Positions 51,709 through 61,312 of a DNA stretch of 64,000 bases are shown in pieces. Origin of the DNA: an uncultured Lachnospiraceae bacterium (GTDB lineage: Bacteria > Bacillota > Clostridia > Lachnospirales > Lachnospiraceae). Location: positions 248,001 through 312,000 of the forward strand of contig CANQNN010000001.1 of the NCBI GenBank assembly GCA_947625205.1, read 5' to 3'. The notes under the pieces were generated by a model. It was given only the letters and a program-made list of their open reading frames with translations. It did not search any database and was not told the DNA's origin. Each line of letters begins with the position of its first letter. Position 1 is the first letter of the stretch. The translations under genes were made by a program, and so were the position numbers.

Positions 51709-52584
51709 ATGGCGGATCAGTTGTTGAATGTCGGTACGGACACCCAGGCGGAAAAAAAGAGATTAAAAGAAGAACGCAATAAATTGAAGAAGGAGCAGAA
51801 AGCGCAGCGTAAGGAAGCGAAGAAGCGCGCCAAAGAGATATCCGCGCAGGAAGCTAAATTATCTGAGGACGAGGAGTCGGGCGGCGTATCCGTCTTTTTA
51901 GTAACGGTTGTTATTATTATTATCTGGCTTGCGATCCTCTGCCTTCTGATCAAGCTGGATGTGGGCGGCTTCGGTTCAGGCGTGCTTGCACCCGTTTTAA
52001 AAGACGTTCCTGTTATCAATAAGATCCTTCCTTCGGATTCCGTGATGACTACGGATGATGAAGAAGAGTATGGCGGCTATACCAGCCTTCGGGACGCCGT
52101 GGATTATATCAAGGAGCTGGAGCTGGAATTAGAGCAGGCCCAGAACGCGAGCAATACCGACTATGAGGAGATAGAGGAGCTGCGCGCGGAGATAGAGCGG
52201 TTACAGACCTTTGAGGATGCGCAGGTAGAATTTGAACGCATTAAAACGGAATTTTACGAGGAAGTCGTCTATGCGGACAACGGACCGGGGGCTGACGAAT
52301 ACCGTAAATATTATGAGAGCATGGATCCTGCGACAGCGGAATATCTCTACAGGCAGGTGATAGAGCAGGAACAGGTGGACCGGGAGATACAGGACTATGC
52401 GCAGGCGTATTCCGAGATGAAGCCCAAGGAAGCGGCGGCGATCTTTGAGGCGATGACGGACGATCTCGATCTGGCGGCCAAGATCCTGTACCAGATGAGC
52501 GCGGAGGACCGCGGTAACATACTGGGTGTTATGGATCCTGAGATCGCGGCAAGACTGACTCAGATCATGGATCCCGATTCATAA
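51709..52584 (+). CDS. MotE/YlxF-like flagellar protein
   Basis: A 291-residue protein with a Lys/Glu coiled coil (about 15-52), one membrane span (about 60-83), a second coiled coil (about 125-165) and a C-terminal MgtE_N-like domain (KPKEAAAIFEAMTDDLDLAAKILYQM). Position after fliJ and this layout match B. subtilis YlxF and MotE-type proteins, thought to chaperone motor assembly. Start is 2 bp after the fliJ stop. Confidence 0.8.
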   Translation: MADQLLNVGTDTQAEKKRLKEERNKLKKEQKAQRKEAKKRAKEISAQEAKLSEDEESGGVSVFLVTVVIIIIWLAILCLLIKLDVGGFGSGVLAPVLKDVPVINKILPSDSVMTTDDEEEYGGYTSLRDAVDYIKELELELEQAQNASNTDYEEIEELRAEIERLQTFEDAQVEFERIKTEFYEEVVYADNGPGADEYRKYYESMDPATAEYLYRQVIEQEQVDREIQDYAQAYSEMKPKEAAAIFEAMTDDLDLAAKILYQMSAEDRGNILGVMDPEIAARLTQIMDPDS

Positions 52585-52725
52585 AATTTGCGTGATACAC
52601 TTTAGTAAAACGCACATATGTCCGATATATACTGTAGCGGTATATTCGTCGTGGACGATGAGCCGCTCATATATATAAATGCCGTAAGGCAAGTACCTTG
52701 AAAACTTAAGAGAGGAGGAAACAGT

Positions 52726-54279
52726 ATGACTGTAAACAATGTGAACGCTCTGCTTAATTACGTGTCGCGGCAGCAGACGCCCCAGGCGGACCAGACGGGC
52801 ATAAAGCAGGACGAAAGCACAAAGAACAGTTTCGGTCAGGCCATGACGAAGGCGGGTGACACCATCAGGAGCCTCCATGCGGAAGCGGCGGGCACAACAG
52901 TGGCTGCGGCACAGCCGGCGCAGGATGTGAAAGCGGCTCCGGCCAGGGATGCAGCGCAGACTAAGAGCGCGGATCAGGCAGACAGCACCGTACAGGACAG
53001 CTCCGACAAACCGGTTCAGGATGATTCCGGCAAGACCGGGGACGCTGCGAAACAGAGCGATAACAAAGCTGTGGAGGACACGGAAGCCCAAGCTGGGACG
53101 AATACGGACGAAGCGGCGCAGGATGTGGAAGAAGCGGCTAAGGAGCTTGTGAAGGATATCGCGGACGAGATGGACGTTACACCCGAAGAAGTAGAAGAAG
53201 TCATGGCTGCGCTGGGGCTTGTACCGGCTGATCTGTTCGATCTAAACGATCTCAGACAGTTGATGCTCAGCATTGCGGGCGGCGGTGACGAGGTTTCGCT
53301 TGTGACTGACGAAAAGCTCTACGAAAGCATGAAGGATCTGTTCGGCGCTGTGGAGCAAAGCCTTGGCGATCTGCAGGAGGAGCTGGGACTTAGTGAGGAG
53401 GAGTTAAAAGACCTGCTTGCACAGATGGCGCAGGAAGAGAAGACACCGGTAGAAGATGTACAGACGCCGGAGCAAATGACCGGAGAGACGGCGGAACAAA
53501 TGCCTGAAGTAAATCTGGAGGGCATGAAGGATTATGCCGTAACTGTTCAGAAAGAGGGCAGGACAGTCCGGGTGGAAGTGACCGTGGACGATGCGGGCGG
53601 CGCTAAGAGCGTTCAGGAAGAAGTGACAGACGTACCTGAAGAGGAGGCGACTGACAGCCATAAGACGCGGGAGAGAAATACGGCTGCTGACAACGGCAGA
53701 GGTGAGGGCAATGCGGCAGGCAATTCTGCTGGCAACGCTTTTATGCAGATGTCAGATAAACCGGTACAGATGTTAGAGATGCCGGCAGCGCCCGTGAGCG
53801 CGGGTTATCAGTCAGTGCAGACGCAGGAGATCATGGATCAGATCACAGAATACATGAAGATCAACCTGAAGGCTGACGTCCAGGAGATGGAGCTGCAGCT
53901 TCATCCGGCAAGCTTAGGTACGGTCAATGTGCAGATCGCATCGAAAGACGGAGCGGTCACGGCACAGTTCACCACGCAGAACGAGACGGTCCGCGCGGTG
54001 ATAGAGACACAACTGGTTCAGCTCAAACAGCAGTTCGAGGAACAGGGAATCAAAGTGGATGCAGTGGAAGTCACGGTTGCCAATCATGAGTACGGACAGC
54101 AGTTCTCGCAGGAGAACGGTGATACCGGCAATATGCAGAACAGATCATCCAAAGGTACAAGACGGATCAATCTGGACGAGATCGGCGCAGAAGAGGATAT
54201 TGAAGAGATGGAAGAATCCGAGCGTATCGCGGTCGAGATGATGCAGGCAAACGGCAATACAGTGGATTACACGGCATAA
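52726..54279 (+). CDS. fliK: Flagellar hook-length control protein FliK
   Basis: A 517-residue protein with a long Ala/Asp/Gln-rich disordered N-terminus and a C-terminal Flg_hook domain (about 385-470; ADVQEMELQLHPASLGTVNV and VRAVIETQLVQLKQQFEEQGI). It measures hook length and switches export specificity. GGAGG lies 7 nt upstream. The 141-bp gap before it holds nothing I recognise. Confidence 0.88.
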   Translation: MTVNNVNALLNYVSRQQTPQADQTGIKQDESTKNSFGQAMTKAGDTIRSLHAEAAGTTVAAAQPAQDVKAAPARDAAQTKSADQADSTVQDSSDKPVQDDSGKTGDAAKQSDNKAVEDTEAQAGTNTDEAAQDVEEAAKELVKDIADEMDVTPEEVEEVMAALGLVPADLFDLNDLRQLMLSIAGGGDEVSLVTDEKLYESMKDLFGAVEQSLGDLQEELGLSEEELKDLLAQMAQEEKTPVEDVQTPEQMTGETAEQMPEVNLEGMKDYAVTVQKEGRTVRVEVTVDDAGGAKSVQEEVTDVPEEEATDSHKTRERNTAADNGRGEGNAAGNSAGNAFMQMSDKPVQMLEMPAAPVSAGYQSVQTQEIMDQITEYMKINLKADVQEMELQLHPASLGTVNVQIASKDGAVTAQFTTQNETVRAVIETQLVQLKQQFEEQGIKVDAVEVTVANHEYGQQFSQENGDTGNMQNRSSKGTRRINLDEIGAEEDIEEMEESERIAVEMMQANGNTVDYTA

Positions 54280-54292
54280 AGGAGGTAACGGA

Positions 54293-55048
54293 ATGGGAGT
54301 AACACAGAAAGTGGAAGACGGCAAGTTCGTTGACCAGACAGCGCAGTCCCTTGTTAAAGAGAGCGCGAAGAAAGCAACCGGCAACGACAGTCTCGGTAAG
54401 GATGCATTCTTACAGCTTCTGGTAGCGCAGATGAAATATCAGGATCCTTTGGAGCCTACTTCCAACACGGAGTATATTTCACAGTTTGCGACTTTCTCAG
54501 AGCTTGAGCAGATGCAGAATATGAGCGCTACACTGGAATTATCCAGAGCATCGTCTCTGGTAGGCCGGACGGTGCTGATGAAGCTTACCGACAGTTCAGG
54601 TAATGAAACGCACGTACAGGGCAATGTGGACTATGTGGCATATGAGAATGGCAAGGCGTACCTTTCCATCGGCGGTGAGCTTTATTCTATGGACGATCTG
54701 GATACCGTGGCAGATGACAAATATCTGGATGCGTACAAACTGGCGGCAGATTACATGAATACCTACAATAAACTTCCGGAGGTCGGCGCACTGTCGATCG
54801 AGGACAGAGATAAGGTAGAGAAGATCAAAGAGATCTACGACAGCATGGATGAGTATCAGAGAAGCTTCCTTACAGACGATTATACAGAGAAGCTGGACGA
54901 ATACGTTAAGAGAATGCAGGATCTGGTCAAGGCGGCGGAAAACAGCGAAAACGAAGAAAAAGCGCCGGAGACCGGTAAGGCTGACGATGAGACAGAGGAC
55001 GGTTCGGAAGGCACAGAGAAAGCGGAAGGAGAAGAAGGGGAGGAATAA
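54293..55048 (+). CDS. flgD: Flagellar hook cap protein FlgD
   Basis: A 251-residue protein with the FlgD N-terminal domain (DAFLQLLVAQMKYQDPLEPTSN; FATFSELEQMQNMS). The middle has the SSLVGRTV and GNVDYVAYENGKAYLSIGGELY beta domain. Instead of the usual FnIII/tudor end it carries a helical segment and an acidic Glu-rich tail (about 215-251). It caps the growing hook. It follows fliK by 13 bp. Confidence 0.88.
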   Translation: MGVTQKVEDGKFVDQTAQSLVKESAKKATGNDSLGKDAFLQLLVAQMKYQDPLEPTSNTEYISQFATFSELEQMQNMSATLELSRASSLVGRTVLMKLTDSSGNETHVQGNVDYVAYENGKAYLSIGGELYSMDDLDTVADDKYLDAYKLAADYMNTYNKLPEVGALSIEDRDKVEKIKEIYDSMDEYQRSFLTDDYTEKLDEYVKRMQDLVKAAENSENEEKAPETGKADDETEDGSEGTEKAEGEEGEE

Positions 55049-55051
55049 GAC

Positions 55052-55456
55052 ATGAAGATTCAGGGCAATCAGTTCCTTTCCATCGAACAGCTTCAGGACC
55101 GGTACTTAAATACCACAAAACAGCAGGCAGGGACGCCGAGGGTAAACGGGTCGAGTTTTCAGGATATCTTAAGCGGTAAAGCCCAGGACATCCGCACAGA
55201 CAGCACGGTCAGGTTTTCCAAACACGCGGCAAACCGGTTGTCAGACCGGAATATTGAGCTGACCAGAGAACAGGTGGAACGGTTAAATCTTGGGACAGCC
55301 AAAGCCGGTGCGAAAGGAATCAATGAATCGCTGGTTATTGTTGATTCGCTGGCATTTATCGTCAATGTACCGAATCAGACGGTCATTACAGCTATGGATC
55401 AGACAGAGACCGACGAAAATGTATTTACCAATATTGACGGAGCCGTAATCATATAA
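55052..55456 (+). CDS. Flagellar operon protein, TIGR02530-type
   Basis: A 134-residue protein with the family core FSKHAANRLSDRNIELT and VDSLAFIVNVPNQTVITAMD. It is found between flgD and flgE in Firmicutes; exact function is unknown, presumably hook assembly. It starts 3 bp after flgD. Confidence 0.85.
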   Translation: MKIQGNQFLSIEQLQDRYLNTTKQQAGTPRVNGSSFQDILSGKAQDIRTDSTVRFSKHAANRLSDRNIELTREQVERLNLGTAKAGAKGINESLVIVDSLAFIVNVPNQTVITAMDQTETDENVFTNIDGAVII

Positions 55457-55539
55457 GCCGGACCTTCACGGAGGCTTACAGTTCCTGAATGACAGAGGGA
55501 ACAAAGACGGCACATGAAAAATAAGGAGGTCATATCACT

Positions 55540-57585
55540 ATGATGAGATCATTATTCTCTGGTGTTGCGGGTCTTAAGACGCACCAGACAAGAATGGACG
55601 TTATCGGTAACAACATTGCAAACGTCAATACGACGGCATATAAATCACAGAGCATGGTATTCAACGACCTGCTGTACCAGACAACACAGGCTGCATCCGG
55701 CGCCAACGGCAATACCGGACGGGGCGGCATCAACCCCAGACAGATCGGTCTGGGCGCTAAGACGGGCGCGATCTCCACGGCGATCTCGGGACAGGGTTCC
55801 GCCCAGTCTACAAACAATCCGTGGGATATCATGATCGAGGGCGATTCTTTCTTTGTCGTCAACGACGGTTCCACCAACTTCTTTACCAGAGACGGTTCCT
55901 TCACCGTGGACGGCGCGGGCAATCTGGTTATGTCCAGCACAGGCTTTACGGTCATGGGATGGCAGGTAGATCCGGAGACGGGAGAGATCCGCTCCGATGT
56001 GGTATCGGCGCTGCGCATCATGCATCCCGACAACCTGACAGCTGCACCGGAAGCAACGTCCCTTGCGTACATGAACGGTATTCTGGATAAGACGGATACC
56101 ACCATCAACAGCACGGAGGGCGCGATCAGAACGCTTACCTTCTACGATGCGCAGGGTTATGAGTACACCGCTAAATTCAGCGTACACGGCACGGGCGATG
56201 ACGATGTGTTCCGCGTACAGCTTGACGATATCTTAGACGGCACGGGCATGTCGCTGGTGAAGAAATACAATCTGCAGAATATCAACGAGATCGCGAATTT
56301 CGGCGATAATTCTGTCAAAGAGATCGTCAGCAAGTATTCGCTCGATAAAGATGCCAAATACGATGCGGGAAACAATCAGTTTATACTGACCAAAGCGATG
56401 TCTGAGATGCTGGACGGCTACAGCCAGAATGCGCTGGTGGTGGCTGCGGGCGACAACATTGAGATTATAGATCCGGCGGATAGCGGCGATGTGACGGAGG
56501 GTACGGAGGTTAAAGTACAGGGCACGGTGTCGCTGTCAAGGGCGGAGCTGGAAGCGTCCCCTTATAATCTGATTTATAACGAGGCAGACAAATCCTATTA
56601 TACGACAGAGAGAGATGCGGAGGGGAATTCTACCAACAGGCAGTCTAAGAAAATTGAATCGGAAGCTGACTGGAAGGAAGTCCTGAAAAATATGAAAGGC
56701 TTTGATGCGGCGAATCCGCCTAAGGCGGCGGCTGATCCTGATGATCCGCAGAAGATCAATATTTCCTTTACCGCTACATTTAAGGCGACACAGGACGCCA
56801 ACTATAACAAAGATACGAAGTCTTTCGGCGTTACCCTGCCGAATGATGAGGATCACGCCAAGCAGATCCTGGAAGACGTGTATCATGTCAAGGACGGCGA
56901 CGGCAAGACATATGCGCTGGATTATGTGGGACCGGACGGCAGCGCGCAGATCAAGATGTCGGAAGAGCACAGAGGCAATGAGCTTGTATTCGATCACGAT
57001 ACGGGTAAATTCTCCTATATTGGCAGTCAGGGCAACAATACGGCGATGCTGACCTTCAATCCTTCGGCGTCCAGTCTGGCGGGTGAGACGGTGGATCTGA
57101 CGCAGTTCAGCAATATCGAGATCGACTTCGCATCCATCACCAACTTCGGTAACGGCGGCAAGTGTACGCTGGAGATGACCAACGGTTCCAAGGAGAACAG
57201 CGCCATCGGTTCCGGCCGTAAGGTGGGCGCGCTGATCGGTATCGAGGTAGGACAGGACGGTCGTATCACAGCGTCCTACGATAACGGTCTGACGAAGCTG
57301 CTCGGGCAGATCGCGGTGGCTGAATTTGCCAATCCGTCCGGTCTTTCCAAAGCGGGCAATAACTTATATTCCGCGACGCAGAACTCCGGCGAGTTTGACG
57401 GCGTAGGCGTTGATATCACGGCGAACGGCGGCCAGATGACATCCGGCGTGCTTGAGATGAGTAACGTGGATCTGTCGTCCGAGTTTACCACGATGATCAC
57501 TACACAGCGTGGTTTCCAGGCTAACAGCCGTATCATCACTGTTTCCGATACGCTGCTTGAGGAGCTTGTAAATCTGAAGAGATGA
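55540..57585 (+). CDS. flgE: Flagellar hook protein FlgE
   Basis: A 681-residue hook subunit, longer than most (about 400-550). N-terminal MRSLFSGVAGLKTHQTRMDVIGNNIANVNT and C-terminal TTQRGFQANSRIITVSDTLLEELVNLKR are the rod/hook axial motifs. Extra residues in the middle (about 240-480) form surface-exposed domains. GGAGG lies 10 nt upstream of the first of two ATGs. Confidence 0.94.
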   Translation: MMRSLFSGVAGLKTHQTRMDVIGNNIANVNTTAYKSQSMVFNDLLYQTTQAASGANGNTGRGGINPRQIGLGAKTGAISTAISGQGSAQSTNNPWDIMIEGDSFFVVNDGSTNFFTRDGSFTVDGAGNLVMSSTGFTVMGWQVDPETGEIRSDVVSALRIMHPDNLTAAPEATSLAYMNGILDKTDTTINSTEGAIRTLTFYDAQGYEYTAKFSVHGTGDDDVFRVQLDDILDGTGMSLVKKYNLQNINEIANFGDNSVKEIVSKYSLDKDAKYDAGNNQFILTKAMSEMLDGYSQNALVVAAGDNIEIIDPADSGDVTEGTEVKVQGTVSLSRAELEASPYNLIYNEADKSYYTTERDAEGNSTNRQSKKIESEADWKEVLKNMKGFDAANPPKAAADPDDPQKINISFTATFKATQDANYNKDTKSFGVTLPNDEDHAKQILEDVYHVKDGDGKTYALDYVGPDGSAQIKMSEEHRGNELVFDHDTGKFSYIGSQGNNTAMLTFNPSASSLAGETVDLTQFSNIEIDFASITNFGNGGKCTLEMTNGSKENSAIGSGRKVGALIGIEVGQDGRITASYDNGLTKLLGQIAVAEFANPSGLSKAGNNLYSATQNSGEFDGVGVDITANGGQMTSGVLEMSNVDLSSEFTTMITTQRGFQANSRIITVSDTLLEELVNLKR

Positions 57586-57660
57586 TCTGCCGGTTAATTC
57601 CGGAAGGAACAGGCACACAAGAGCCGCGCTTAAGAAATTGTATATTGCGAATCATAACAG

Positions 57661-57692
57661 GAGGCTTTCTGTACAGCGGAAAGCCTCTTTTT
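57661..57692 (+). terminator. Intrinsic terminator after flgE
   Basis: GAGGCTTTC pairs with GAAAGCCTC around a 9-nt loop, followed by TTTTT. It divides the flagellar operon. Confidence 0.8.
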
Positions 57693-57701
57693 AAATTTTT
57701 T

Positions 57702-57730
57702 TTGCAGTTTTAACAGATGTGTGGTAAAAT
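57702..57730 (+). promoter_or_regulatory. Second promoter of the fla/che region
   Basis: TTGCAG (57702-57707), a 17-bp spacer and TAAAAT (57725-57730), just after the flgE terminator. The roughly 180-nt leader (57738-57916) contains GCGG/CCGC and GGCGGTGATCCGC-type short stems but no known riboswitch that I can recognise. Confidence 0.55.
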
Positions 57731-57916
57731 ATATTAGTCCGTGCAGTTGCATGCGGAGATTTCTGCATCCGATTCCCGATATTGCGGCGCCATCCGCGAT
57801 AAATATACGGGATTACGGGCGGTGATCCGCATGGCAATGTGTGGAAATGCACTTAATATTTCATAAATAAATATTCGAAATTCAGTTTGCACTATGCGAA
57901 GACCGGGGAGCCTGAT

Positions 57917-58102
57917 ATGATAGAAGTAACAAAGATCAACGGTGTGAAAATACTTATCAATCCTGATTTACTGGAGCTTGTCGAGGAGACGCCGGATACC
58001 GTTTTGACATTCACAACGGGGCGTAAAATAATTGTAAAAGAAAGTAGACAAGAAGTGAAAAATCTAGTAAAATCGTATAGAAAGGATATTTTTGCAAATT
58101 AG
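57917..58102 (+). CDS. flbD: FlbD-family protein
   Basis: A 61-residue protein starting MIEVTKINGVKILINPDLLE, with FTTGRKIIVKES, the standard FlbD (YlzI, SwrD) pattern. The B. subtilis homologue SwrD raises motor power. GGGGAG lies 6 nt upstream of the ATG; it precedes motA by 21 bp. Confidence 0.92.
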   Translation: MIEVTKINGVKILINPDLLELVEETPDTVLTFTTGRKIIVKESRQEVKNLVKSYRKDIFAN

Positions 58103-58123
58103 TGTAAAACAGGTGGAATACAT

Positions 58124-58936
58124 ATGGATATAGCTTCTGTTATCGGTTTAATAGCATGTTTTGTCTTGATGATATTCGGTATAGTATTCGACAAGAGCGT
58201 CGGCGTGAATTTCGGCACTCTGGCGGGTTTCTTTGATGTGCCGTCAGTACTGATCACGTTCGGCGGTTCTTTTATGTGTATTCTTGCCAGTTACAAATTG
58301 CCGGATTTCTTAGCCGGATTAAAGAGCATCAGGCTGATTTTCAAAACCTCGGCGATGAACGTTGCCGAGATCATTCAGAAGATCATAGATCTGTCCAACG
58401 TTGCCCGTAAAGAGGGACTTCTCTCTCTGGAAGAGGCGGCGAGCGATATTGATGACGAGTTCCTTAAGAAAGGGATCCTTCTTGTTGTGGACGGTACGGA
58501 CCCCGAACTGGTGCGTGCCATCATGGAGACGGAGCTTGCCAGCGTGGAGAGCCGGCATAAGGATAAGATCGGGTTTTGGGATAATCTCGGATCTATGGGT
58601 CCTGCGTGGGGTATGATCGGTACGCTGATCGGTCTGATCAATATGCTGAGAGACCTGTCGGATTTCGCATCCATCGGTCCTAACATGGCGGTCGCTCTGG
58701 TCACAACGCTGTACGGCTCCATACTTGCCAACTGGATCTGTGCGCCTGTAGCCACGAAGCTGAAGGGTAAAAATGATGAAGAGATGATGGTGAAAGAGAT
58801 AGAGGTCGAGGGGCTTTTGTCTATTCAGGCGGGTGAGAACCCCCGTGTTATAGAGGAGAAGCTGAAATCCTTCTTAGCGCCGGGCGACAGGAAGAGTGAG
58901 AACGAAGAAGATCTCGGAGGTGAGGCGGATGGCTAA
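58124..58936 (+). CDS. motA: Flagellar stator protein MotA
   Basis: A 270-residue protein with four spans (about 3-20, 28-50, 150-170, 185-207). The cytoplasmic loop holds charged residues that contact FliG. GMIGTLIGLINML and the conserved Pro-Ala-Trp-Gly (GPAWGMIG) are visible. It forms the ion channel with MotB, whose start overlaps by 8 bp. Confidence 0.96.
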   Translation: MDIASVIGLIACFVLMIFGIVFDKSVGVNFGTLAGFFDVPSVLITFGGSFMCILASYKLPDFLAGLKSIRLIFKTSAMNVAEIIQKIIDLSNVARKEGLLSLEEAASDIDDEFLKKGILLVVDGTDPELVRAIMETELASVESRHKDKIGFWDNLGSMGPAWGMIGTLIGLINMLRDLSDFASIGPNMAVALVTTLYGSILANWICAPVATKLKGKNDEEMMVKEIEVEGLLSIQAGENPRVIEEKLKSFLAPGDRKSENEEDLGGEADG

Positions 58937-59735
58937 GAGGAAGCCGGATGAACCCAAGAAGGGCGCGCCTGCATGGCAGACCACATTCGGCGATCTGATG
59001 AATCTGCTGCTCTGTTTTTTTGTTCTGCTTTTTGCAATGTCAACTATAGATGAGGATAAGCAGGAGCAGATCATTGCTTCCTTCAATGATATGTTTTCCG
59101 TTTTTGACGGCGGCGCAAGCGCGATAGGCGACGGGATGCTGATCAGCAACGGCGTCAGCCAGCTCAATGAGCTGGATCAGTACATTAACAGTACGGGTAA
59201 GATGGATCAGGGAGAGGTCCTTGACGAAGATATGGTGAGCGTGCAGGAGAAGATGGAAGAGGCCCAGATGGAAGAATCCGAGGAAATGGCGGAGAGGATA
59301 CAGGAGGCCGTGGACGAACAGGGCCTGGGTAAAGAGATCGACGTCGATTTTACGGCGCAGTACGTGCAGCTGACTCTGAAGGGCGGGATCCTGTTTGATT
59401 CCGGAAGCGTAGAGCTTAAGGAGGAGGCGCTGCCTGTTTTGGATCAGGTAGGTAAGATTTTGGAGCGGTACGCGCAGGGAACGATCGAGATAGAGGGACA
59501 CACGGATAATGTGCCGATGTCGGGCGCCAAGTATTCCAACAATAATGAGCTCAGTTCAGGCAGAGCGTTGTCGGTGTTCGATTATCTGATGTCGGTAACG
59601 AATCTGAGTCCTGCGGACGTGAAGCACTCGGGCAGAGGAGAGTATGTACCTATCGCTGACAATTCGACGGCGGAGGGCAGAGCCAGAAACCGCCGGGTCG
59701 AGATCAAGATATATAATTCACTTAGTTCTTATTAA
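58929..59735 (+). CDS. motB: Flagellar stator protein MotB
   Basis: A 268-residue protein. One span begins FGDLMNLLLCFFVLLF with the ion-binding Asp22. A coiled plug/linker with many Met/Glu residues follows, then an OmpA peptidoglycan-binding domain (IEIEGHTDNVPM; GRGEYVPIADN; ARNRRVEIKI). The ATG at 58929 overlaps the motA stop. AGGTGAGG lies upstream. Confidence 0.95.
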   Translation: MAKRKPDEPKKGAPAWQTTFGDLMNLLLCFFVLLFAMSTIDEDKQEQIIASFNDMFSVFDGGASAIGDGMLISNGVSQLNELDQYINSTGKMDQGEVLDEDMVSVQEKMEEAQMEESEEMAERIQEAVDEQGLGKEIDVDFTAQYVQLTLKGGILFDSGSVELKEEALPVLDQVGKILERYAQGTIEIEGHTDNVPMSGAKYSNNNELSSGRALSVFDYLMSVTNLSPADVKHSGRGEYVPIADNSTAEGRARNRRVEIKIYNSLSSY

Positions 59736-59753
59736 TAAAGGAGAGTCCCAGTC

Positions 59754-60287
59754 ATGAAGAAGAATCTGATTTCCATTGTTATACTGGCACTGCTGATCGT
59801 CAATGTGATACTGACGGCTATCATGATGTTCAGTATAGTCGGCGAATCCAGAAAGACGGCGGCGTTAGTAAACAATATAGCTACCGCATTGGATCTGGAG
59901 CTGACAGCCGGAAGCGAGGGTGAGGAAGCAGAAGAGGCAGACATACCGATGTCGGATATCGAGACATATGATATCGCTGAGAAAATGACGATACCGCTCA
60001 AGGTCGAGGTGAATGAGGAAGGGAAGGAAGAACAGCATTACTTTATCGCCAAGGTCACACTGTCCATGAATACCAAGGATAAGGGATACAAGGAATACGG
60101 CGGGGAGATGGAGAGCCGTGAGAGTCTGATCAAAGGTGAGATCACCGACATCATCAGCAATCATACGCTGGAGGATGCGCGGAACGATCAGGACCAGATC
60201 AAAGAAGAGATACTTACTAAAATCCAGCAAATGTTTGATTCCGAGTTTATTTTTAACGTCTCATTCAGTGACACTATGATCCAATAA
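59754..60287 (+). CDS. fliL: Flagellar basal body protein FliL
   Basis: A 177-residue bitopic protein with an N-terminal span (about 5-27) and an extracellular FliL domain ending QEILTKIQQMF-type helix and NVSFSDTMIQ. It encircles and stabilises stators. Between motB and fliM, its usual place. Confidence 0.88.
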   Translation: MKKNLISIVILALLIVNVILTAIMMFSIVGESRKTAALVNNIATALDLELTAGSEGEEAEEADIPMSDIETYDIAEKMTIPLKVEVNEEGKEEQHYFIAKVTLSMNTKDKGYKEYGGEMESRESLIKGEITDIISNHTLEDARNDQDQIKEEILTKIQQMFDSEFIFNVSFSDTMIQ

Positions 60288-60325
60288 GACATTGCTGTAA
60301 TAGTGCCGCAGGAGGTGAACTGTTC

Positions 60326-61306
60326 GTGGGAGAGGTACTGTCTCAAAGTGAGATTGATAAGCTGCTTAACGCTCTCAGCAGCGGTGAAATAGACGCGGAT
60401 GAAATGAATGATTCCAACGATAAGCAGGTCAAGAACTATGACTTTAAACGTCCGACCAAGTTCTCAAAAGAGCATCTGCGTACGCTGGAGATCATATATG
60501 AGCATTACGGGCGGCTGTTATCAACCAATCTTCCGGTATACTTAAGAAAAAATATACAGATTTCCGTAGCGAGTTCCGAGACGGTCATCTATTCCGAGTT
60601 TACTAATGCACTTTCCAATCCGGTCATTTTAGGCATCGTGAATTTCCAGCCGCTTGGCGGTACGATACTGATCGAGCTGGCGACCCAGCTTGGATATGCG
60701 ATGATAGACAGGATGCTCGGAGGCGCCGGAGAACCGCTTGAGAAAAACAGGGATTTTACGGAAATAGAGATGACGATCATAGAGAAGATGATGGTGGTGT
60801 GCATGCAGCTTATGCGTGAACCGTGGAAGAATGTCATCGACCTGAATCCCGTGATGGAGAGAATAGAGACGAATTCACAGTTCGCGCAGGTGATCGCACC
60901 CAACGATATGATCGCGATCGTCACGCTGAATATGAAGATAGGCGATGTGGAGGGCTTCATGAACATCTGTCTTCCCTTCTTTACGTTAGAATCCGTCATG
61001 GATAAGCTGAATACCAAGTACTGGTATGCGACTCTGCAGGAAAAGAGAGAAGAAGATTTCCAGGAACACATAGAATCGCTGATCAGGAGGGTGGATGTCC
61101 CGGTCAAGGCTGTTCTTGGTCAGACAAGGGTGTCCGTAAACGATTTTATCAATCTCCAGGCCGGAGATATCATACGTCTGAATACCGAGATAGAAGACGA
61201 TCTATATATCTATGTCGGTAATATTAAGAAATTCACCGCTTTACCGGGTTCCAGCAAAGACAAATATGCTGTGCGGGTAACATCGGTAATACGAGAGGGG
61301 GAATAA
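60326..61306 (+). CDS. fliM: Flagellar motor switch protein FliM
   Basis: A 326-residue protein. The N-terminal CheY-binding peptide VLSQSEIDKLLNAL is present. A CheC-like middle domain with GGxG-type loop (MLGGAGEPL) and a C-terminal SpoA domain (DVPVKAVLGQTRVSVNDFINL; GDIIRLN) follow. It starts with GTG, GGAGG 10 nt upstream. Confidence 0.96.
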   Translation: MGEVLSQSEIDKLLNALSSGEIDADEMNDSNDKQVKNYDFKRPTKFSKEHLRTLEIIYEHYGRLLSTNLPVYLRKNIQISVASSETVIYSEFTNALSNPVILGIVNFQPLGGTILIELATQLGYAMIDRMLGGAGEPLEKNRDFTEIEMTIIEKMMVVCMQLMREPWKNVIDLNPVMERIETNSQFAQVIAPNDMIAIVTLNMKIGDVEGFMNICLPFFTLESVMDKLNTKYWYATLQEKREEDFQEHIESLIRRVDVPVKAVLGQTRVSVNDFINLQAGDIIRLNTEIEDDLYIYVGNIKKFTALPGSSKDKYAVRVTSVIREGE

Positions 61307-61312
61307 AAAAGC

